Below are positions 26,866 to 36,393 of a stretch of 64,000 nucleotides of DNA, one piece after another (position 1 is the first letter of the stretch; every line of letters begins with the position of its first letter). A program made the position numbers and the translations under genes. This stretch comes from Streptomyces varsoviensis. GTDB lineage: Bacteria; Actinomycetota; Actinomycetes; Streptomycetales; Streptomycetaceae. A model generated the notes under the pieces. It did not search any database and had not been told where the DNA came from. It worked only from the letters and a program-made list of their open reading frames with translations. The stretch spans positions 1 to 64,000 of the forward strand of contig NZ_JOBF01000023.1 of NCBI RefSeq assembly GCF_000718635.1. Reading direction: 5' to 3'.

Positions 26866-27070
26866 GTTCCCACGGCGAACAGCCCGCGCTTCCGGCGCGG
26901 ACGCCGGGGGGCTCGCGTTCTCGTGGTGGATGGCCGGGGTGTTCCCATGGTGAACATCTCGCGCTTCCGCTGCGGACGCCGGGGCGGCTCGCGTTCTCGT
27001 GGCGGGCGGCCGGGGTGTTCCCACGGTGAACAGCCCGCGCTCGCGCGGCGGACAACGGCGGCGGCTCGCG
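26866..27070. repeat. Three 75-bp repeats with palindromic core
   Basis: Three copies of a 75-76-bp unit lie here, beginning at 26867, 26942 and 27018 (the last one partial). Each unit starts with GTTCCCAYGGYGAAC, a near-palindrome (GTTC-N7-GAAC), followed by a CGCGCTTCCGSYGCGGACGCC-type block. The positions of the palindromes are 26866-26880, 26941-26955 and 27017-27031. They lie upstream of the C39-like gene and of the divergent methyltransferase gene. Confidence 0.8.
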
Positions 27071-27354
27071 TCGCGCTCCCGGCGCGGGTGACGCGTGCGT
27101 GTGGGCTCGCAGTGGTGCGCCGGGCACCGGGCTCGGTCTCCCGCCGTAAAAAAGTGGTCGTCACACGTTCCGCGATCGGCCAGAATGTAGTGCTCTGCCG
27201 GACTTCGACGCGCGTGCCGCCGGCCCGGGCGGCCACTTCGGCCTGCCCCGCCGACAGCCGCGCGCAGCGCAGGTGGCGGCGCCCGGTGCCGTGGGTCGGC
27301 GCGGGGGTTCGGGGCTGTCCCCGGGAGCGTGGCGCATCCACGAGAGGCCCTTCG

Positions 27355-28521
27355 CTGAGCACGCACCAGAGCACGGACGACACGATCCACTGGACCGACC
27401 GGGACGAGACGCGGCGCGCGGCCCGCTGGCGTTCCGAGAGCGCCGCGCCGCCGCCCGCCCGGATACGGCTCGCGGACGACCGTATGACGGCCGACGAGGC
27501 GTACCGGCTCGCCTGCGAGGGCACCGCGCTCCTGTGGCACGGCGACTTCCAGGGCGCCCGGCAACTGCTGTCCGCGATGGCCCGGCGCGTCGACCGCGGC
27601 CCGCGCCGCAGGCGCTCGGCGCGCCCGCCCGCCGCCACCCCCGCCGAGGCGTTCCACCGGCACCGCCAGGCACAGCAGCGGCGCGCCCGCGTCCTCGGCA
27701 TGCTGCTCGTGCCGATCGACGCCGACCACACGATCGCGCTGCGGCGCGCGCCGGACGTACGGGAGGCGTGCGCGCAGGCGTACGGCCCGCCGGACGGGCC
27801 CAGCGTCGCGTCGCTGCGGGAGGTGCTGGGGCTGATCGGCGCGTACGAGTGGCGGCGCGGCGGCGTCCCCGTACCGGCGCTGGGCGGCGACCGCGTGCAT
27901 CCGCACTACGGGGTGTTCTCGCCGGTCAGGGGCGAGTACGTGGACCTGGTCGCCGACGCCGCGCTGCCCGGGGACACCGCCCTCGCGTACGACATCGGCA
28001 CGGGTACGGGCGTGCTCGCCGCGCTGCTGGCCCGGCGGGGCGTACGGCGCGTGGTGGCCACCGACCTCGATCCGCGGGCGCTGGCCTGCGCGCGCGAGAA
28101 CGCCGAGCGGCTGCGGGTCGCCGACCGCGTCGAGGTCATACGCGCCGACCTGTTCCCGCCGGGCCCGGCCCAACTGATCGTCTGCAACCCGCCCTGGGTC
28201 CCGGCCCGCCCCACCTCGCCCGTGGAGCACGCCGTCTACGACCCGGACAGCCGCATGCTCCGGGGCTTCCTCGACGGCCTCGCCGCCCACCTCTCGCCCG
28301 GCGGCGAAGGCTGGCTCATCCTCTCCGACCTGGCCGAACACCTCGGCCTGCGCACCCGCGCGGAACTGCTGGCCGCCATCGAGGGCGCGGGCCTGCGCGT
28401 GGTCGACCGTACGGGCGTGAAGCCCCGCCACCACCGCGCCACGGACCCCGACGACCCCCTCCACGAGGCGCGCGCGGCGGAGGTCACGTCCTTGTGGCGC
28501 CTGGCGGCCCGGGAGAGCTGA
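27355..28521 (+). CDS. Class I SAM-dependent methyltransferase
   Basis: This protein of about 388 residues contains a Rossmann methyltransferase domain. Motif I is AYDIGTGTGVLAALLARRG, acidic residue 2 is in VATDLDPRALACAREN, and the catalytic motif is VCNPPW, the NPPY/W type of N-methyltransferases such as HemK/PrmC. The N-terminal 130 residues are Arg-rich. The start is uncertain. Homologues as I remember them begin with an STH-type sequence, matched here by CTG 27355, which has GAGAGG seven bases upstream. The first ATG is at 27484. It is convergent with RecQ. The substrate is unknown. Confidence 0.8.
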   Translation: MSTHQSTDDTIHWTDRDETRRAARWRSESAAPPPARIRLADDRMTADEAYRLACEGTALLWHGDFQGARQLLSAMARRVDRGPRRRRSARPPAATPAEAFHRHRQAQQRRARVLGMLLVPIDADHTIALRRAPDVREACAQAYGPPDGPSVASLREVLGLIGAYEWRRGGVPVPALGGDRVHPHYGVFSPVRGEYVDLVADAALPGDTALAYDIGTGTGVLAALLARRGVRRVVATDLDPRALACARENAERLRVADRVEVIRADLFPPGPAQLIVCNPPWVPARPTSPVEHAVYDPDSRMLRGFLDGLAAHLSPGGEGWLILSDLAEHLGLRTRAELLAAIEGAGLRVVDRTGVKPRHHRATDPDDPLHEARAAEVTSLWRLAARES

Positions 28522-28523
28522 CA

Positions 28524-28580
28524 CCGGGCCCGGCCCCCGGCCCCGGCAGGCAGGCGGAGGGCCCGGGGCCCGGCCCGTAA
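28524..28580. terminator. Probable bidirectional terminator
   Basis: A long GC-rich imperfect inverted repeat (CGGGCCCGGCCCCCGG ... CCGGGGCCCGGCCCG) lies between the convergent methyltransferase and RecQ genes. It would form a strong hairpin. There is no T-run, as is common in streptomycetes. Confidence 0.5.
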
Positions 28581-28626
28581 GAAGCCCCGACAGGCTTCGA
28601 GCCCGGCCAGTGACGCCCAGCCCGGC

Positions 28627-30729
28627 TCAGAAGCCCGGGTCGTACGGCTCGTCGAAGTCCGGTTCGTCGGCGTCGGTGGGCCAGCCCGGCTCGACGGGCT
28701 GGTCGCGGCGGGCGGCTGGGACCGCCCCCGCGGCCGGGACGGCGGGCCGGGCGGCCGCGGCGGGGGGAGCGTCGCCGGCGGGCACCGCGGCGGCGCCGGG
28801 CTCCGCGGGGGCGCCGGGCTCCGCGGGAGCCGTCTCGGGCGGCTCCGCCCCGCCCGCCCTCTCGGCCAGCAGGTCCAGGATCTGCTGCCCGTACTTGGCG
28901 AGCTTGTTCTCGCCGACGCCGTTGACCGAGCCGAGCGCGGCCAGCGAGGCCGGGGCGGCGGTGGCGATCTCGCGGAGCGTGGCGTCGTGGAAGATCACAT
29001 ACGCGGGGACGCCCTGTTCCTTGGCGGTGGCGCCGCGCCAGGCGCGCAGGGCCTCGAAGACCGGGACGGCGGCCTCCGGCAGGTCGACGGGGGCGCGCTT
29101 GGCGGAGGCCGCGCCCTTGGCGGCCTTGGCGGCCTTGCCGGGCTTGGCTGCGGGCTTGGGCTCGCGCCGCAGCATCACCTGACGCCGGCCGCCGAGGACC
29201 TCGGAGCTGTCGGGGGTGAGCACGAGGGTGCCGTAGTCGCCCTCGACGGTGAGCAGGCCCTGCGCCAGCAACTGGCGCACCACGCCGTGCCACTCGGGCC
29301 CGCTCAGCTCGGAGCCGATGCCGAAGACGGACAGCGCGTCATGGTCGTGCTGGATGACCTTGGCGGTCTTCTTGCCGGTCAGGATGTCCACGATGTGGCC
29401 GGCGCCGAATTTCTGGCGGCGCTCGCGGTCCAGCCGGACGACCGCGGAGAGCACCTTCTGGGCGGGCACGGTCCCGTCCCAGGACTCGGGCGGCGACAGA
29501 CACGTGTCGCAGTTGCCGCACGCGGTGCTCTGCTGCCCGAAGTAGGCCAGGAGCTGGACCCGGCGGCACTCGACCGTCTCGCAGAGCGCGAGCATGGCGT
29601 CGAGGTGGGCGGCGAGCCGGCGGCGGTGGGCCTGGTCGCCCTCGGAGGTGTCGATCATCCGGCGCTGCTGCACGACGTCCTGGAGCCCGTAGGCGAGCCA
29701 GGCGGTGGAGGGCAGGCCGTCGCGCCCGGCGCGGCCGGTCTCCTGGTAGTAGCCCTCGACGGACTTGGGCAGGTCGAGGTGGGCGACGAAGCGGACGTCC
29801 GGCTTGTCGATGCCCATGCCGAAGGCGATCGTGGCGACCATGACCACGCCGTCCTCGCGCAGGAAGCGGGACTGGTGCTCGGCGCGCACCCGGGCGTCGA
29901 GCCCCGCGTGGTACGGCAGGGCCTGGATGCCCTCCTCGACGAGGAAGGCGGCGGTCTTCTCCACGGAGGACCGCGACAGGCAGTAGACGATGCCGGCCTC
30001 GCCGGGGTGCTCGGTGCGCAGGAGGTCGAGCAACTGGCGCTTGGGGGCGTTCTTCGGCGCGACGCGGTACTGGATGTTGGGGCGGTCGAAGCTGGCCACG
30101 AAGTGCCGCGCGCCGTCCAGCTTCAGCCGGGCGGCGATCTCGCGGTGGGTGGCCTCGGTCGCCGTGGCGGTCAGCGCGATGCGCGGCACCTCGGGCCAGC
30201 GCTCGTGCAGCGCGGACAGGGCCAGGTAGTCGGGCCGGAAGTCGTGGCCCCACTGGGCGACGCAGTGCGCCTCGTCGATGGCGAAGAGCGAGATCGTGCC
30301 CCGGTCGAGGAGCCGCAGCGTCGACTCGACGCGCAGCCGCTCGGGCGCGAGGTAGAGCAGATCGATCTCCCCGGCCAGGAACTCGGCCTCGACCAGCCGC
30401 CGCTCGTCGAGGTCCTGCGTGGAGTTCAGGAACCCGGCCCGCACGCCGAGCGCGCGCAACGCGTCGACCTGGTCCTGCATGAGCGCGATGAGGGGCGAGA
30501 CGACGACGCCGACGCCCTTCCGTACGAGCGCGGGGATCTGGTAGCAGAGCGACTTCCCGCCGCCGGTCGGCATGAGCACGAGGGCGTCGCCGCCGCCCGC
30601 GACATGTTCGATGATCTCCTGCTGACTGCCCCGGAACGAGTCGTAGCCGAAGACGCGGTGCAGCACCCGCAGGGCTTCGCCGTCCTCGGGCGGGTGGGGG
30701 GCGTCGGTGCCGATTTCCAGGGCCGTCAT
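28627..30729 (-). CDS. recQ: RecQ-family ATP-dependent DNA helicase
   Basis: This protein of about 700 residues is a 3'-5' helicase with the RecQ domain order. Walker A is [14 protein letters not shown], the DEAH box is [19 protein letters not shown], and motif VI is [13 protein letters not shown] RecQ zinc site has [11 protein letters not shown] and CGNCDTC. A C-terminal HRDC domain follows at about residues 560-640 ([20 protein letters not shown], then [14 protein letters not shown]). The tail is an Ala/Pro-rich acidic extension ending in [12 protein letters not shown]. Several in-frame starts lie close together (30759, 30738, 30729). I chose the last because the others are not better supported. 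It acts in recombination and fork repair. Confidence 0.9.
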   Translation of the reverse strand: MTALEIGTDAPHPPEDGEALRVLHRVFGYDSFRGSQQEIIEHVAGGGDALVLMPTGGGKSLCYQIPALVRKGVGVVVSPLIALMQDQVDALRALGVRAGFLNSTQDLDERRLVEAEFLAGEIDLLYLAPERLRVESTLRLLDRGTISLFAIDEAHCVAQWGHDFRPDYLALSALHERWPEVPRIALTATATEATHREIAARLKLDGARHFVASFDRPNIQYRVAPKNAPKRQLLDLLRTEHPGEAGIVYCLSRSSVEKTAAFLVEEGIQALPYHAGLDARVRAEHQSRFLREDGVVMVATIAFGMGIDKPDVRFVAHLDLPKSVEGYYQETGRAGRDGLPSTAWLAYGLQDVVQQRRMIDTSEGDQAHRRRLAAHLDAMLALCETVECRRVQLLAYFGQQSTACGNCDTCLSPPESWDGTVPAQKVLSAVVRLDRERRQKFGAGHIVDILTGKKTAKVIQHDHDALSVFGIGSELSGPEWHGVVRQLLAQGLLTVEGDYGTLVLTPDSSEVLGGRRQVMLRREPKPAAKPGKAAKAAKGAASAKRAPVDLPEAAVPVFEALRAWRGATAKEQGVPAYVIFHDATLREIATAAPASLAALGSVNGVGENKLAKYGQQILDLLAERAGGAEPPETAPAEPGAPAEPGAAAVPAGDAPPAAAARPAVPAAGAVPAARRDQPVEPGWPTDADEPDFDEPYDPGF

Positions 30730-30922
30730 GCAGGCCATCGTAGGAGAGACCGCTGACACTCAGGTGGCCGAACGGGATGCCGGGACGGGCCCGCCCGCCG
30801 CCACCGGCGTTTTGGGCTCTGATGCTGGAAAATAGAGGAAAATAGAGGGATAGGCGCGGGATAGGCACGGGATAGACGCTAAAAGCACGGCTACGCGATG
30901 TTATGTCTGGAAGGTGTGTGCG

Positions 30923-31306
30923 ATGGAGTGGACGACGTGGACCACGACGGGCGTCATCGCGGGACCTGGCGGCGTCTCGACGGACGAGGCGGGCACGCTG
31001 ACCGGGGACATCACGGTGCACACGACCTGGCGCGACGGGGTGGCCTATCTGGCGGTGCAGCACAGCACGGCGCTGGACTGGTACACCATGACCGGCAGCC
31101 CCGCGTCCGTACCCGATGAGAAGGCCAGCCGCGCGCTGCACCAGGCGGCGGTGGAGGCGGTACGGGAAGGGGGCGGCGCGGTGGCACCGACACTCGACGG
31201 CGGCGCGGAGGAAGCGGAGCCGCCGGCCCCGGGCCCGGGCCCGGGGCCGGAATCGGAAAAGGATTCGAAGAGGAGCCGCGGCGCGGGCACGGCGCAGTGG
31301 GCTTGA
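30923..31306 (+). CDS. Small hypothetical protein
   Basis: This 127-residue soluble protein starts at ATG 30923 with GGAAGG eight bases upstream. The first 75 residues look structured (EWTTWTTTGVIAGPGG, DGVAYLAVQHSTALDWYTMTG); the rest is Gly/Pro/Glu-rich and disordered. I do not recognise a family. The leader region (30820-30895) is AT-richer than its surroundings and holds repeated GAAAATAGAGG and GGGATAGG motifs. Confidence 0.6.
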   Translation: MEWTTWTTTGVIAGPGGVSTDEAGTLTGDITVHTTWRDGVAYLAVQHSTALDWYTMTGSPASVPDEKASRALHQAAVEAVREGGGAVAPTLDGGAEEAEPPAPGPGPGPESEKDSKRSRGAGTAQWA

Positions 31307-31434
31307 TCGTTGACCGTCCGGAGGCCCGGCGCGGACACAGCTCGGCTCGTGCGCCGAGCCGAACCGAACCGACCGAGCCGAGCCGACCGCACCGGCCGAG
31401 ACGGCCGGGCCGAGCCGAACAGAAGGGACGGGGC

Positions 31435-32052
31435 ATGCCCATGCCACCCACCGAGGACGTGCGCGTACGCCCCGCGACGGCCGACGACCTGCCCGCCGCC
31501 GTACGGACGCTGACCAGCGCGTTCGCCGACTACCCCTTTACCCGCCACGTGGTCGCGGCCGACGACCACGAGAGTCGGCTGGGCCGCTTCCAGGAACTCT
31601 TCCTCTCCCGCATCGGCCTCGCGTACGGGCGCGTGTGGGTCGCCGACGAGGGCCGCGCCGTCGCCGCCTGGACCACCCCGGACCAGGACCCGAGCCCAGG
31701 CTTCGCGGAGATCGGCCCGCTCATCGGCGAGCTGGCGGGAGACCGCGCCGCCGCCTTCGAGGCGGTCGAGGCCGTACTGGCGCCGCACCGCCCCAGCGAG
31801 CCCGTGTGGTTCCTCGCCACCGTGGGCGTCGACCCCCGCTCCCAGCGCCGCGGCCTCGGCAGCGCCGTCCTCCGCCCCGGCCTGCGAGCCGCTGCCGACG
31901 CCGGCCGCCCCGCCTTCCTGGAGACCTCCAGCGAGCAGAACGTCCGCTTCTACGAACGCCTCGGCTTCGCCGTCACCGCCGACGTACGCCTCCCCGACGG
32001 AGGCCCCCGCACCTGGTGCATGCTCCGCGAGGCGCCGGACCGGGAGCGTTAG
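31435..32052 (+). CDS. GNAT-family N-acetyltransferase
   Basis: This 205-residue protein has a GNAT fold: VRPATADDLPAAVRTLTSAF at the N-terminus, then the acetyl-CoA motif VGVDPRSQRRGLGSAVLRPG, and a C-terminal LETSSEQNVRFYERLGFAV. The start at 31435 follows AGAAGGGACGG; the upstream open frame is GAGCC-type low-complexity repeat. Its acceptor is unknown. Similar proteins in actinomycetes act on small amines or aminoglycosides, but nothing here decides this. Confidence 0.85.
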   Translation: MPMPPTEDVRVRPATADDLPAAVRTLTSAFADYPFTRHVVAADDHESRLGRFQELFLSRIGLAYGRVWVADEGRAVAAWTTPDQDPSPGFAEIGPLIGELAGDRAAAFEAVEAVLAPHRPSEPVWFLATVGVDPRSQRRGLGSAVLRPGLRAAADAGRPAFLETSSEQNVRFYERLGFAVTADVRLPDGGPRTWCMLREAPDRER

Positions 32053-32117
32053 GCCGTACCCGCTGCCCCTGGCGCTCCTGGCGGCGGCGAGCTGATGTCG
32101 TGGCGGCTCATCCGGGT

Positions 32118-34292
32118 TCAGCGGGCCGGTTCGTCCTCGGCGACCTCGATGCCGTACTCCTGGACCAGCTCCTCCAGGCCGCCCTTGTACCCCTTCCCGC
32201 CGATGACGAAGTCCCAGTCGCCACCGGCGCGGCGCCGGAAGGAGCCCAGGACCAGGGCGGTTTCGCCGGGGCGGCCGTCGGAGACCTCCAGTTGGTCCAG
32301 CGGGGCCCCGGCGGGGTCCAGCAGCCGGATGCCGGCCGCGGTGAAGCCGGACAGGTCGGCCGCGGGGTTGGCCACGGGGTCGACCGCGGCGACGATGACG
32401 AGGCGGTCCGCCCGCGCGGGCAGCGCGTCGAAGGCGACGCGGACGGCGGCCTTGTCCGGGGCGACGGGCGTCAGCGCGCGGACCGTGCCGTCGGGCGTGC
32501 GGGGGTTGTTGAAGAAGACGAAGTGGTCGTCGTCCAGGACGCGGTCACCGCGGCAGACCAGCGCGCAGACGTCCAGGGCGACAGCGCCGGACCAGAACAT
32601 GCCCAGGATGTTGTGTTCGTCCTCGCCCGCCTCGCCGCGGCGGTCAGAACCGTTCTCATCCGGGCTGTTCCCGTCCGGGCCGTTCTCGCCCTGGCCGTGC
32701 TCGGCTTCGGGTACGGGCCGCTGCCCCGGCACCGCGCGCCCGCCGGGGCCCAGCCGTCCGCGCAGCCCGTGGCGGTGCAGCAGGTCGACCAATTCGGCGC
32801 CGGACACCAATTCCAGCGGCTTTCCATTGGCGAAGGTATGCGAGCCTGGCCCGAAACCGGACGTGGTGACCAGCACGCCTTTGTTGGCGCCGGCGTCCTG
32901 GACGGTGCCGTACAGATCGCGGACGGCGGTCGGGGGCACGGTATTGCGGTAGCGCTTGACCTGGACGACGATTTTCCCGCCGCGAATCGGGGCCGGGTCC
33001 AGCGCGTCGACGTCGACACCGCCGTCATTGGAGCGCCGCGTCGTCACGGCCCGCATTCCCATGGCGCGGAACAGTTCCGCGACCAGCGACTCGAAGGCGA
33101 TGGGGTCCATCTCGTACAGATCCGGTTCCCCGTCTCCGCCGTGGGTGACGACACCGGCGCCGATGTCCTCGGGCAGCCGGCCGGGCCGTACGCCCGCACC
33201 CTGGTCGGGGCGGGCCGAGAGCTGCCCGCGGAGCCCGTCCACCAGGCAGTCGACGGGCTGTACCTGCGCGAGCCGCAGGTCGGCGAAGGTCGCGCGGGAC
33301 ACCATGACCGTGGCGAGGAAGATCCGGGCCTGCCGGCCGGTGGCCGGGTCGTGGTCGTCCACGAAGCCGTTCAGCGCGACCGATTCCAGCGCGCCGAACC
33401 CCTCCGCCTCGTCCGCCGCGAAAAGGTCGTGCAACACCAGCAGCATGCATTGCGCGAGCACGTCCCGGTACAGCGCCCGCCGCTGGATGACGGGCCGGGC
33501 CACTTCCTTCTCCTGGTCGGCGTTGATCATGTAGCGCACCGACTTCGCCGCCGGCACGACGTCGAACGCGGGCAGCTCCCAATTGAGCACCAATTGGCGC
33601 GCGTTCGAGTCGTACGCGGCGGATACCTGGCGCGGCAATTCCTCCGGCCAGCCCGTCGAGGCGTACAGAGCGGCGGAGAAATACTCCACCGCGGCCTCGG
33701 CGTCGCCATCGCGAAGGGCGACCATCATCTCGGCGACATCGGCGTTGTGCCGGCGGACCTCCTCCGCCTGGGCGCGGGCACGCACCTCGTACTGCTCCCG
33801 ATAGACCGCCAACTGCTCCTGCCGCCGGGCCTCCGCGTCCCGCGCGGCCCGCAGGTCCAGCTCGTACCGGGCGCGCGCCTCCGCCTCGGCCTGGGCGCGC
33901 CGGGCGGCGGTCCATCCGCCGGCCGCCGGGTAGTGGGCGGGGTCCGGCAGCGGAACGGGGTGGGCGAGCGGCCCGGGGGAGAAGTCCTCGACCCGCTCGG
34001 ACCGGGTCAGCGAACGCGAACTGAACGCCGGAGCCAGGCAGCCCGCGGCCAGCAGCCCCTGCAACTGGGCGACCCGCGCCTCCAGTTCCTCGGTCCGCCG
34101 CCAGGCTTCGGCCTCGCGCTGCTGCCGATAGGCCGCCCGCTGCTCGCGGTAGCCACGCGCCAGCTCCCGCTCATGGGCGCGCCGCGACCGCTCCTGCTCC
34201 CGCTCGAACCGGGCCTGCGCCTCCACCCGCCGCTGCTGCTGGCGCTGCGCCTCAGCCCATATCCCGACCAACCCACTGGACCGTCGACTCAT
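32118..34292 (-). CDS. Mrr-type restriction endonuclease-TerD fusion protein
   Basis: This 724-residue protein joins three parts. Residues 1 to about 200 are Arg/Glu/Gln-rich helices of coiled-coil type. At about 390-500 lies an Mrr/RecB-like nuclease domain: MDPIAFESLVAELFRAMGMR, then the Asp in GGVDVDALDP and IVVQVKRY, the D-(E/Q)xK catalytic motif of PD-(D/E)XK enzymes. The C-terminal 180 residues are a TerD-type domain (DDHFVFFNNPRTPDGTV, DFVIGGKGYKGGLEEL). TerD proteins bind Ca2+ and occur in tellurite and phage-conflict gene neighbourhoods. The fusion suggests a stand-alone defence or stress protein. It has no methyltransferase partner. Confidence 0.85.
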   Translation of the reverse strand: MSRRSSGLVGIWAEAQRQQQRRVEAQARFEREQERSRRAHERELARGYREQRAAYRQQREAEAWRRTEELEARVAQLQGLLAAGCLAPAFSSRSLTRSERVEDFSPGPLAHPVPLPDPAHYPAAGGWTAARRAQAEAEARARYELDLRAARDAEARRQEQLAVYREQYEVRARAQAEEVRRHNADVAEMMVALRDGDAEAAVEYFSAALYASTGWPEELPRQVSAAYDSNARQLVLNWELPAFDVVPAAKSVRYMINADQEKEVARPVIQRRALYRDVLAQCMLLVLHDLFAADEAEGFGALESVALNGFVDDHDPATGRQARIFLATVMVSRATFADLRLAQVQPVDCLVDGLRGQLSARPDQGAGVRPGRLPEDIGAGVVTHGGDGEPDLYEMDPIAFESLVAELFRAMGMRAVTTRRSNDGGVDVDALDPAPIRGGKIVVQVKRYRNTVPPTAVRDLYGTVQDAGANKGVLVTTSGFGPGSHTFANGKPLELVSGAELVDLLHRHGLRGRLGPGGRAVPGQRPVPEAEHGQGENGPDGNSPDENGSDRRGEAGEDEHNILGMFWSGAVALDVCALVCRGDRVLDDDHFVFFNNPRTPDGTVRALTPVAPDKAAVRVAFDALPARADRLVIVAAVDPVANPAADLSGFTAAGIRLLDPAGAPLDQLEVSDGRPGETALVLGSFRRRAGGDWDFVIGGKGYKGGLEELVQEYGIEVAEDEPAR

Positions 34293-34444
34293 GCTCTACA
34301 GGCCCTCCCCTAGTGCCCCTCCCGGCAAGCGTTGCCCCCGGCGGCAGACGTTGCCTCGTCGCGGCAATTATCGCCGGTCACGGCACCAACCCCAAGTCTC
34401 CGCCCACCGCCCCCGCCGCCACAACCGGCGGTAGCGCACCTGCC

Positions 34445-34882
34445 CTACGAAACCAGCGACACGGCGGAGCCGGAGTCCGCGCTTCTGGCGGCTGCGTCGC
34501 GACAGCTATGGCGGCGGTCGTACTCCGCCTGGTGCGCGCGTATTTCGTCGGCGTTGGCGTTCACCCACGCGTAGACCTGGCCGAAGACCTCCCGGACGGA
34601 CTCGCCGAGGGAGGTGAGGGAGTACTCGACCCCGACTGGGGAGGTCGGCAGGACGCGTCGTCTGATCATGCCGTTGCGTTCCAGGCGGCGCAGGGTCTGG
34701 GTGAGGACGCGCTGGGTCACGCCGTCGAGGTGGCGTTTGATCTCGTTGAACCTTCTGGGTTCGTCCAGGACGGCCAGTACCGTCATCGACCACTTGTCGG
34801 CGATCTGGTCGAGGATCGGGCGGCTGGGGCCGTCGGAGCGGCGGGCGATGTCGAGGGCGTTACGGGCCTCCAGAGTGGACAT
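34445..34882 (-). CDS. HxlR-family winged-helix regulator
   Basis: This 145-residue regulator has an HxlR winged helix: ILDQIADKWSMTVLAVLDEP, then RFNEIKRHLDGVTQRVLTQT and LRRLERNGMIRRRVLPTSP, with a final YSLTSLGESVREVF. It acts as a dimer and usually controls a neighbouring oxidoreductase or transporter. Its own target is not obvious, as the adjacent genes are the nuclease fusion and the end of the thiopeptide operon. The usual N-terminal redox Cys is absent; one Cys occurs near the C-terminus. The ATG at 34882 gives the family's usual length. Confidence 0.9.
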   Translation of the reverse strand: MSTLEARNALDIARRSDGPSRPILDQIADKWSMTVLAVLDEPRRFNEIKRHLDGVTQRVLTQTLRRLERNGMIRRRVLPTSPVGVEYSLTSLGESVREVFGQVYAWVNANADEIRAHQAEYDRRHSCRDAAARSADSGSAVSLVS

Positions 34883-35283
34883 GTCAGTACCCTTCGCGAT
34901 CCGTGAGTTGCTGTAAGTGCCGTATTTCAGTTGCGTGTTCATGGCGCGGGCCCCGCACCGGGGCGCACTCGTGATCTTTCTCAGCGCCGCCGCCCCGAAA
35001 CTCCCGATCCGCCCGGCCCAGCCCCTCTCCCCGGGCCCTCGACCCTCCCCTGATCCGCCGCCGCCCGGCATTCGACCGTACGGCGAGGGCGCGGGATGCA
35101 CGATGCGGAGGGGACGTGTGCGGCGGATTTATGCCGTTGATTTTGCGTGGCCTTGGTGTGGGGATTGTGGTGACGGGGTGTCGGCCCGGATACGGCCGAC
35201 GGCTTTACGGGCGGGTGCCGGCACCGGCGCCCGGGCCGGCCGCGGGCGCGGCCGGCGTCGGGCAGGCGGGTGCCGGCCGGAGC
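34883..35283. other. Intergenic region downstream of thiopeptide operon
   Basis: No gene is supported here. I looked in particular for a second Cys/Ser-rich precursor on both strands and saw none. The HxlR promoter and the terminator of the operon lie in this stretch. Confidence 0.5.
35234..35255 (-). terminator. Probable terminator of thiopeptide operon
   Basis: GCCGGCCGCG-GG-CGCGGCCGGC is a perfect 10-bp inverted repeat beginning 28 bases past the stop of the last operon gene. No T-run follows. Position and symmetry fit a hairpin terminator. Confidence 0.6.
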
Positions 35284-36393
35284 CTACAAGCGGCCGCCGT
35301 TGTCGACGAAGCCGATGAGGTCCTGGATGCGGTCCATCGCGGTCACCCCGTGTACGTCCTCGACGGCGCGGGAGACCACATGGCAGATCAGGTTGCGCTC
35401 CAGTTCGCCGATGCCGAGCCGGTACATGTTCAGGTACAGCCAGTTGAGCACGACCCGGTACTGCTGGAAGGTGTTCCAGCCGCCCAGTTGGTCGGCGGCG
35501 GGCCGGTGGCCTCCCAGCGCCCGGTGGAACGGGCTGCGGTCCGACCACGCGGCCCACGTCGACCCCCACGCCTCCGGGGCCCCGCTCTCATCCACGTTCA
35601 GCGCCAACTCGCCCGCCTCGATCAGCTTGTTCGCCCGGTCGCGGTAGCCGAGCAGGACGTCCAGGAGGGCGGGGTACGGCAGGGCGTCGTGGTAGTCCGC
35701 GGCGGCCGTGATCTCGGCGACCCGCCCCCGGAACCGCTCCGCGTTGGCGTCGTAGACCTGGTCGAACCGCTCGCGCAGAGCGTCCGGCATCTTCGCCAGA
35801 TAGGCGTCGGCGTGGCCGCGGAAGGACAGGTAGCCGTAGGTCACGGGTGGCAGGAAACGGTGCGCCGCCGCGATGAACAGATCGACCGCCGGCGCCATCT
35901 TCGAGCCGCCGCCCCGGGCCCGGTCGAGCATGGCGAACACCACGTCGTTGGTGTCCACGTAGTAGTCGGCCAGCAGGTCCGCCGCGGCCTGCCCGCCCAG
36001 CACGCGCACCCGCTGCTCGTACGGCTGCGTCTCGACCGTGTTGTTGCCCGCCCACGGCGTCAACGGCCCCTCCTCGCGCTCCTGCCGCGCGAGGCGTATG
36101 TGCTGGTCCCGCGCCGCCGCCTCGTCCAAGGTCACGGTGGACGGGTGCGTACGCACGTACTCCCGGAGCACCCCGTCGACGGCCGGCGCGACGACGGCGT
36201 CGAAGGTCTCGGGGTCCGCTTGGACCAGGACGCGGACGTGCGGCCCGCGCCGCCAGTGCGGCTGGAAGTACGCGCGGTCCACGGAAGGGGCGACGGCGGC
36301 GAGGAACGGGCGTACCGCGCCGAGCAGCAGGGCGGTCCGGTCCCTGTCGTGGTGGAAGACGTTCACGCTGCGCCACGAGGACTCCGTCGTCAT
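35284..36393 (-). CDS. SpaB_C-type thiopeptide biosynthesis protein (copy 2): elimination or pyridine synthase
   Basis: This 369-residue protein matches the thiopeptide-type bacteriocin domain related to the C-terminal part of LanB. The N-terminal VNVFHHDRDRTALLLGAVRPF and the following RRGPHVRVLVQADP are typical, as is the later NTVETQPYEQRVRVLGG. Thiopeptide pathways need two such enzymes: one eliminates glutamate from glutamyl-Ser to give dehydroalanine (TbtC-like), and the other performs the aza-[4+2] cycloaddition that forms the central pyridine (TbtD-like). I cannot tell by eye which this is. It is the last operon gene and overlaps the preceding LanB gene (ATGA), with a GGGAGAGGG ribosome binding site. 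Its paralogue is at 42648. Confidence 0.8.
   Translation of the reverse strand: MTTESSWRSVNVFHHDRDRTALLLGAVRPFLAAVAPSVDRAYFQPHWRRGPHVRVLVQADPETFDAVVAPAVDGVLREYVRTHPSTVTLDEAAARDQHIRLARQEREEGPLTPWAGNNTVETQPYEQRVRVLGGQAAADLLADYYVDTNDVVFAMLDRARGGGSKMAPAVDLFIAAAHRFLPPVTYGYLSFRGHADAYLAKMPDALRERFDQVYDANAERFRGRVAEITAAADYHDALPYPALLDVLLGYRDRANKLIEAGELALNVDESGAPEAWGSTWAAWSDRSPFHRALGGHRPAADQLGGWNTFQQYRVVLNWLYLNMYRLGIGELERNLICHVVSRAVEDVHGVTAMDRIQDLIGFVDNGGRL

Noticed and set aside
28986..30756. Plus-strand frame of 589 codons antisense to RecQ
   Set aside because: RecQ motifs on the minus strand are complete. The plus-strand frame shows only shadow composition.
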